NCBI GenBank assembly: GCA_001898785.1
Contig: MKVE01000031.1
Location: 32,862 to 87,469 of the forward strand
From: Chryseobacterium sp. 36-9
Lineage (GTDB): Bacteria; Bacteroidota; Bacteroidia; Flavobacteriales; Weeksellaceae
DNA length: 54,608 nt
Direction of reading: 5' to 3'
In this document: one piece after another, positions 52,488 to 54,608 of the stretch
Numbering within the stretch: the stretch's first letter is position 1
How the letters are laid out: the number at the start of each line of letters is the position of its first letter
The notes under the pieces: generated by a model
The model's database searches: none
What the model was told of the DNA's origin: nothing
Seen by the model: the letters and a program-made list of their open reading frames with translations, nothing else
Program-made: the position numbers and the translations under genes

Positions 52488-54608
52488 TTGAAAGACCTTC
52501 TACTGATCACCCCGCCTTTCACCCAGCTTAATACGCCATACCCGGCGACAGCTTACATCAAAGGTTTTCTGAATACGAAAAACCTATCAAGCTATCAAAT
52601 GGATTTGGGAATCGAAGTGATATTGGAACTTTTTTCTAGAGAAGGTATCCAAAAGGTTTTCAATACGGATATCGATTTCCATCATACTTCTGAAAATTCT
52701 CAGCGAATCTTTGCTTTACGTGAAGAATACATCAAAACCATAGATCAGGTCATTCTCTTTTTACAGAATCAGAACCCTACATTAGCAAGACAGATTTGTT
52801 CTATGAATTTTCTTCCGGAAGCTTCCCGATTCAATCAATTAGATGACATGGAGTTTGCCTTTGGAAATATGGGATTGCAGGATAAGGCAAAACATTTGGC
52901 AACATTATATCTGGAAGATCTTTCCGATTATATTGTAGAAAATATCGATTCTGATTTTGGCTTCAGCAGATATGCGGAGCGATTGGGAAAAAGTGCCAAT
53001 TCTTTTGATGAATTATATTCTAAAATTAATGCAGATCCAACTTTCATTGATGGTTTTACACTAAAAATTCTTAAAGAAAATCTGGAAATGGTTCAGCCAA
53101 AGCTGGTTTGTTTTTCGGTACCGTTTCCTGGGAATTTATATTCCGCTTTCCGATGTGCAAAGTTCATCAAAGAAAATTATCCGAACATCAAAACTGCAAT
53201 GGGCGGTGGTTTCCCGAATACAGAACTCAGAGAAGTTAAGGATGTGCGCGTATTTGAATTCTTTGATTTTATCACTCTAGACGACGGCGAATTACCATTG
53301 GAATTGGTTTATGAAAATATTTGTCATTCTGAACATTGTGAAGAATCTCAATATAAAAGAACTTTCCTACTGAAAAGCGGAGAAGTAACTTATAAAAACA
53401 ATTCCAAAAGACATGATTATAAACAATCCGAAATCGGAACGCCTGATTATTCGGATCTTCAACTGAACCGATACATTTCTGTCATCGAGGTGGCTAATCC
53501 AATGCACAGCTTGTGGAGCGATGGGCGCTGGAATAAGCTGACTATGGCGCACGGCTGCTATTGGGGCAAGTGTACCTTCTGTGATATTTCATTAGATTAT
53601 ATCAAAATTTATGAACCGATCTCTGCCAAAATCCTGGTGGACAGAATGGAGCAATTGATTCATCAAACTGGTGAAACAGGTTTTCATTTTGTAGATGAAG
53701 CTGCTCCTCCAGCTTTGATGAGAGAAGTAGCCTTGGAAATTCTGCGGAGAAATCTCGTCGTGACTTGGTGGACGAATATCAGATTCGAAAAAAGCTTTAC
53801 TCAGGATTTATGTTTTCTCTTGAAAATATCCGGCTGCATTGCTGTTTCCGGAGGATTGGAAGTTGCCAGTGACCGGTTATTGAAACTGATTGATAAAGGT
53901 GTTTCTGTAGAACAGGTCGCCAAAGTCACACGTAATTTTACCGAAGCTGGTATTATGGTTCACGCTTATCTGATGTATGGCTACCCGACTCAGACCGTTC
54001 AGGAAACAGTCGATTCTTTGGAAATGGTTCGTCAGTTGTTCGAGATGGGAATTCTGCAAAGTGGTTTTTGGCATCAGTTTGCAATGACAGCACACTCTCC
54101 TGTCGGCATTAATCCAGAAGAATTTGGAGTGACACCAATTAAGCAGGAAATTAAATTTGCTAATAATGACATTGATTTTACGGATAAAACAGGAATCGAT
54201 CACAGCCAATTTAGTTTTGGACTGAAGAAATCTCTGTTCAATTATATGCACGGCATCAATTTCGAAATCCCTTTGCAGGATTGGTTTGATTTTAAAATTC
54301 CGAAGACTACCATTCATCCGGATTATATCCATGATTGTTTGTTGGAAGATGAGAATTTCATTTTCAAAGGCAATTCTAAACTGATTTTCCTGGATAAAAA
54401 TGTCATCGCAAAAGATATCATCAAAACAAAAAAAGGCAACTCCTGGGAATTGAAACAGATTACCTTTCATCTCAAAACCAATATCGTAAAGATAGAGCTG
54501 GACAAAGACAAAGCTGATTGGCTGATTAAGATCCTGGAAGAAAATTCAATAGAAAATCCAAAAAAAATCACTCTGCAACAATTGAAGAATCAGTTTGAAG
54601 AACAGTTT
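52488..54608 (+). CDS. B12-binding-domain radical SAM protein (partial, runs off window)
   Basis: An open frame of 707 codons that reaches the window end without a stop. It begins at a TTG, with KDLLLITPPFTQLNTPYPAT typical of the N-terminus of B12-binding radical SAM proteins. Residues about 190-320 (PKLVCFSVPFPGNLYSAFRCA, TAMGGGFPNTELRE) form the cobalamin-binding-like Rossmann domain. The radical SAM cluster motif is GCYWGKCTFCD with Cys357, Cys362 and Cys365 (CX4CX2C instead of CX3CX2C), followed by the FHFVDEAAPP, WWTNIRFEK and GCIAVSGGLEVASDRLL segments of the SAM barrel. The substrate is unknown. No ATG start is nearby, and the TTG follows a -7 element by 14 bases. Confidence 0.87.
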   Translation, partial: MKDLLLITPPFTQLNTPYPATAYIKGFLNTKNLSSYQMDLGIEVILELFSREGIQKVFNTDIDFHHTSENSQRIFALREEYIKTIDQVILFLQNQNPTLARQICSMNFLPEASRFNQLDDMEFAFGNMGLQDKAKHLATLYLEDLSDYIVENIDSDFGFSRYAERLGKSANSFDELYSKINADPTFIDGFTLKILKENLEMVQPKLVCFSVPFPGNLYSAFRCAKFIKENYPNIKTAMGGGFPNTELREVKDVRVFEFFDFITLDDGELPLELVYENICHSEHCEESQYKRTFLLKSGEVTYKNNSKRHDYKQSEIGTPDYSDLQLNRYISVIEVANPMHSLWSDGRWNKLTMAHGCYWGKCTFCDISLDYIKIYEPISAKILVDRMEQLIHQTGETGFHFVDEAAPPALMREVALEILRRNLVVTWWTNIRFEKSFTQDLCFLLKISGCIAVSGGLEVASDRLLKLIDKGVSVEQVAKVTRNFTEAGIMVHAYLMYGYPTQTVQETVDSLEMVRQLFEMGILQSGFWHQFAMTAHSPVGINPEEFGVTPIKQEIKFANNDIDFTDKTGIDHSQFSFGLKKSLFNYMHGINFEIPLQDWFDFKIPKTTIHPDYIHDCLLEDENFIFKGNSKLIFLDKNVIAKDIIKTKKGNSWELKQITFHLKTNIVKIELDKDKADWLIKILEENSIENPKKITLQQLKNQFEEQF

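Noticed and set aside
1-54608. CRISPR arrays, transposases, phage genes, attachment sites
   Set aside because: No spaced identical repeats, no transposase or integrase motifs and no duplicated tRNA end were seen.

Overview
The window looks like chromosomal DNA of a low-GC Bacteroidota, most likely a flavobacterium of the Weeksellaceae / Chryseobacterium type. This is inferred from a SusC/SusD pair, a type IX secretion C-terminal sorting domain, a zeaxanthin-type carotenoid operon with a CrtYcd-like cyclase, promoters of the TTG-N19-TAnnTTTG form instead of E. coli -35/-10 boxes, weak Shine-Dalgarno signals, and many MKK...C lipoproteins. No phage, insertion sequence or CRISPR array was seen.

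Layout. 1-5854 (+): a signalling block with the tail of one histidine kinase, a large CHASE3-GAF hybrid kinase with three receivers, two single-domain receivers, a CheR methyltransferase and a CheB methylesterase, closed by a terminator. 5913-10591 (-): a tightly overlapping carotenoid operon (MarR regulator, crtI, crtB, SRPBCC protein, crtZ, lycopene cyclase) behind two near-identical palindromic operators. 10813-14132: a TPR protein, a DUF4349-like lipoprotein and peptide chain release factor 3. 14133-14702 is a 570-bp non-coding stretch with an inverted repeat and a 41-bp tandem repeat. 14703-27243: an MFS carrier, aspartate ammonia-lyase coupled to a methyltransferase and two glycosyltransferase-like genes, a FUSC membrane protein, UvrD/PcrA helicase, a LolD-like ATPase, RadC, an acetyltransferase-like protein, a membrane-anchored unknown and inorganic pyrophosphatase. 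27438-32001 (-): MgtE, a lipoprotein, and a pair made of a secreted repeat/PKD/T9SS protein and a SUMF1-fold protein. 32125-36879 (+): DNA polymerase I, YciI, a VOC protein and an M28 peptidase.

36912-48305 is a polysaccharide utilization locus. A Nudix-type regulator and an MFS carrier are transcribed leftward. SusC, SusD, a surface glycan-binding lipoprotein, GH30, GH16 and a second GH30 run rightward. The enzymes point to beta-1,3/beta-1,6-glucans of the laminarin or fungal wall type. A strong terminator separates the uptake genes from the hydrolases.

48351-54608 holds a lipoprotein, an M14 peptidase, a TerC-family membrane protein, an XRE-type regulator, tRNA-Arg(CCU) and the start of a B12-binding radical SAM protein. 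Two intergenic regions here stand out. Copies of the palindrome TTACATTTGTAA (or close variants) occur in front of the XRE gene and between the M14 and TerC genes, which suggests one small regulon. The stretch before the XRE gene also carries a cluster of DnaA-box-like 9-mers beside AT-rich DNA and is a candidate replication origin or DnaA-controlled region. Function calls rest on motifs read by eye; no database search was run.
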